From Bedellia somnulentella (taxonomy: Eukaryota > Arthropoda > Insecta > Lepidoptera > Bedelliidae): a DNA stretch of 64,000 nt. The DNA lies in contig OY755183.1 of assembly GCA_963576735.1 (NCBI GenBank), forward strand, positions 16,635,213-16,699,212, read 5' to 3'. Shown piece after piece: positions 62,303-64,000 of this stretch; position 1 is the first letter of the stretch, and each line of letters starts with the position of its first letter. The notes below the pieces were generated by a model that worked only from the letters and a program-made list of their open reading frames with translations, did not search any database and was not told where the DNA came from. A program made the translations under genes and the position numbers.

Positions 62303-64000
62303 TAAGTAAAGGAAGACATAGTTTGCTGTTTAAGCTAGTATAGTATGTTATAAAAAATACTGTGACTAAAGTAAACTAGGTGCTACAGCACATATACGCA
62401 CAGCGGTTTATTAAGTTTATTTATAATATTTTATATCACACATTTCGCTGCGACCTTTCTATATACATCAACATACATAGACAACTATATTATGATAGAT
62501 TGTACCATAGAGGTCATATACCTACATAATTTTAAACAAATACAAATAGTCAGTCAAATTATACATATAATTACACTATTTCTATTCAAAGTTAAAATTC
62601 GCATTTGTTCCGAACTGTTTGCAACCTCTGACTGTCTATCGCTTGACCATTTTTTTGTGCCGTTTCTTATCTATTGTTCTCGCCTCGACACTCTTTTGTT
62701 CGTAGTTGCTACCTGCTGCCGCTCGCCCATTACTTGTTTTGTATTTAATCATGCCAATATTATATTAGCCTTAATTGCATTGCGTATTAGATGTCATATT
62801 GATTTACTTGCCGTACTTGTTATTTTGTGGTGTACTGATGCTGTTTTGCTGAACTCTAATTATAATGTTATCTTTACCGACTCCAGTTATGAATTACATC
62901 GAGCTTTTTATACTTATTTAAATATTCTGCATCATAGTTTAAGAATAGTACTAGGTACTCTAGTGTGCGTTTATTATGCTATTGTTGCCTTAAGGTGCCG
63001 TTAGTGCAGCGAACAGAGTTTTTGAAACATTATAATGCGTATGTTTATAACAATATGGTTTTGAAAAAAATACATTAAAATCTTGAGGCTTTTCTGCTGT
63101 AAAATTGGCGATTCGAAACATGATTAATACATTTTCGCTCGATAGAAAAAAATCGCCAACATACCTCTAATTACACTCTTTAAAATGGTTTTATATTTTA
63201 TTTATTTCTCCTACTTACATATAACTTACATCATAATTTGAGCATTTGTATTTCTAATAAAATTTGGCGATTAGTTTTCTTTTTTAATAAATTCAATAAA
63301 ACAAATATTTTAAAAACATCGATATTCGCAGTCCTACTCGTGCACGAGCGCCGCCCGCCGCCCGCTCAGTGCTCGGCGAGCTGCTTTAGGGGATGGACCT
63401 ATGTCGCGCGCGCCTTGTGTTACAGATCTTACAATATACGCGCGTGCGGCGCCGTTAGTGTGCGAGTGACCTATCTGTATACGATGCGCGTCAATGTAGG
63501 CGTGAGAGTGACCATGCGTACGGTTAGCATTAGCAAATATAAAAGAATTCATTCAATTCATAGATTGCACTCATTTTTATATTTTATTGTTTAATTTATT
63601 AGGAATGGGAAAAAGAACAAAACCGTTAAAGTAACTTCTAATTTCAATTAATAATATTAAGGGCGTCCCACGAAAAAGTGAGAACCTTGAAACGGCATTT
63701 GGGCTTCCCCCTGCCGTTTCCTCACCTTTAATAGAACTCGTAAAACAAGCCATCTATATTAGCAACTATGATAACTATAGATTATAGCGATATAGATGTA
63801 GATATAGCGCCATCTACCAAAACAGTCTCGTACTACGTTGTACGATCGGCGCGGCGTATTGATATATGTGTTAATTATGTTTCGCTAAGTGAATATTGTT
63901 ATAAAAATAAAACAAATACTTCAACAGTACAATAACTTTATTTCCACAAAACTTATTTCTTGATACCTTTGGAATATAGCAGGGGAACATGTCGAAAAGA
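62303..64000. other. UCKL1 intron 7 / unassigned, no exon recognised
   Basis: A 170-codon hydrophobic ORF at 62492-63004 has no recognisable domain and looks like chance. TTGGCGATT and its inverse AATCGCCAA occur near 63106, 63149 and 63264. A GC-rich patch lies at about 63330-63530. No kinase C-terminal or UPRT-like coding was found, so the next UCKL1 exon is beyond the window or unrecognised. Confidence 0.4.

Noticed and set aside
62492..63004. 170-codon hydrophobic ORF that could be a membrane protein
   Set aside because: Composition reflects T-rich DNA. There is no signal or topology pattern that I trust, no splice context, and it lies within a UCKL1 intron.

Overview
The window is animal, most likely insect and probably lepidopteran, genomic DNA. 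It is AT-rich, has an intron-split gene, and is packed with transposable elements. The lepidopteran inference rests on the mix of a tRNA-derived SINE with a TTATG-type tail, an RTE-type LINE C-terminal tail, CR1/Jockey-type LINEs whose ORF1 resembles the FP25K domain, TC...CTAG Helitrons and a mariner. No species can be named from sequence alone.

One host gene is clear. An orthologue of uridine-cytidine kinase-like 1 (UCKL1) runs on the + strand from about 47.3 kb. Seven coding exons are visible (47345-47397, 52750-52874, 57177-57353, 59284-59390, 60012-60182, 61360-61496, 61889-62027). Their splice phases all agree and encode 303 residues; the C-terminal exons lie beyond the window. The last 75 or so bases of exon 3, together with its splice donor, are repeated in tandem 16 times in a 98-bp unit (57279-58830).

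The rest is layered mobile DNA. From 0 to 4.2 kb lies a CR1/L2/Daphne-like LINE on the - strand. From 5.4 to 6.3 kb is a Helitron derivative, and at 6.8-7.9 kb a frameshifted mariner. From 16.6 to 22.3 kb is a Jockey-type LINE split by an almost perfectly bounded 2,357-bp DNA element. That element has TIRs of about 465 bp, a 3-bp TTA target duplication and one gene, which encodes a PIN/FEN1-like nuclease fused to a Tesmin/TSO1-like CXC domain. A decayed 1,804-bp relative with the same TAGTCC end and a TAG target duplication lies at 33.1-34.9 kb. Further along are a P-element-like transposase remnant (36.7-37.2 kb), a Helitron helicase remnant (38.1-38.4 kb), a complete non-autonomous Helitron (40.97-42.30 kb) and several MITEs.

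Two short families dominate the remaining sequence. Family A is about 250 bp, with a TATG-repeat tail and target duplications usually 7-27 bp long; I count roughly 40 full or partial copies on both strands. Family B is a tRNA-derived SINE of about 370 bp with a TTATG tail. Family A copies sit in UCKL1 introns 1 to 7 except the intron holding the tandem array, and one lies 13 bases upstream of the exon 3 start. All coordinates and similarities were read by eye, and family names rest on remembered motifs, not on database searches.
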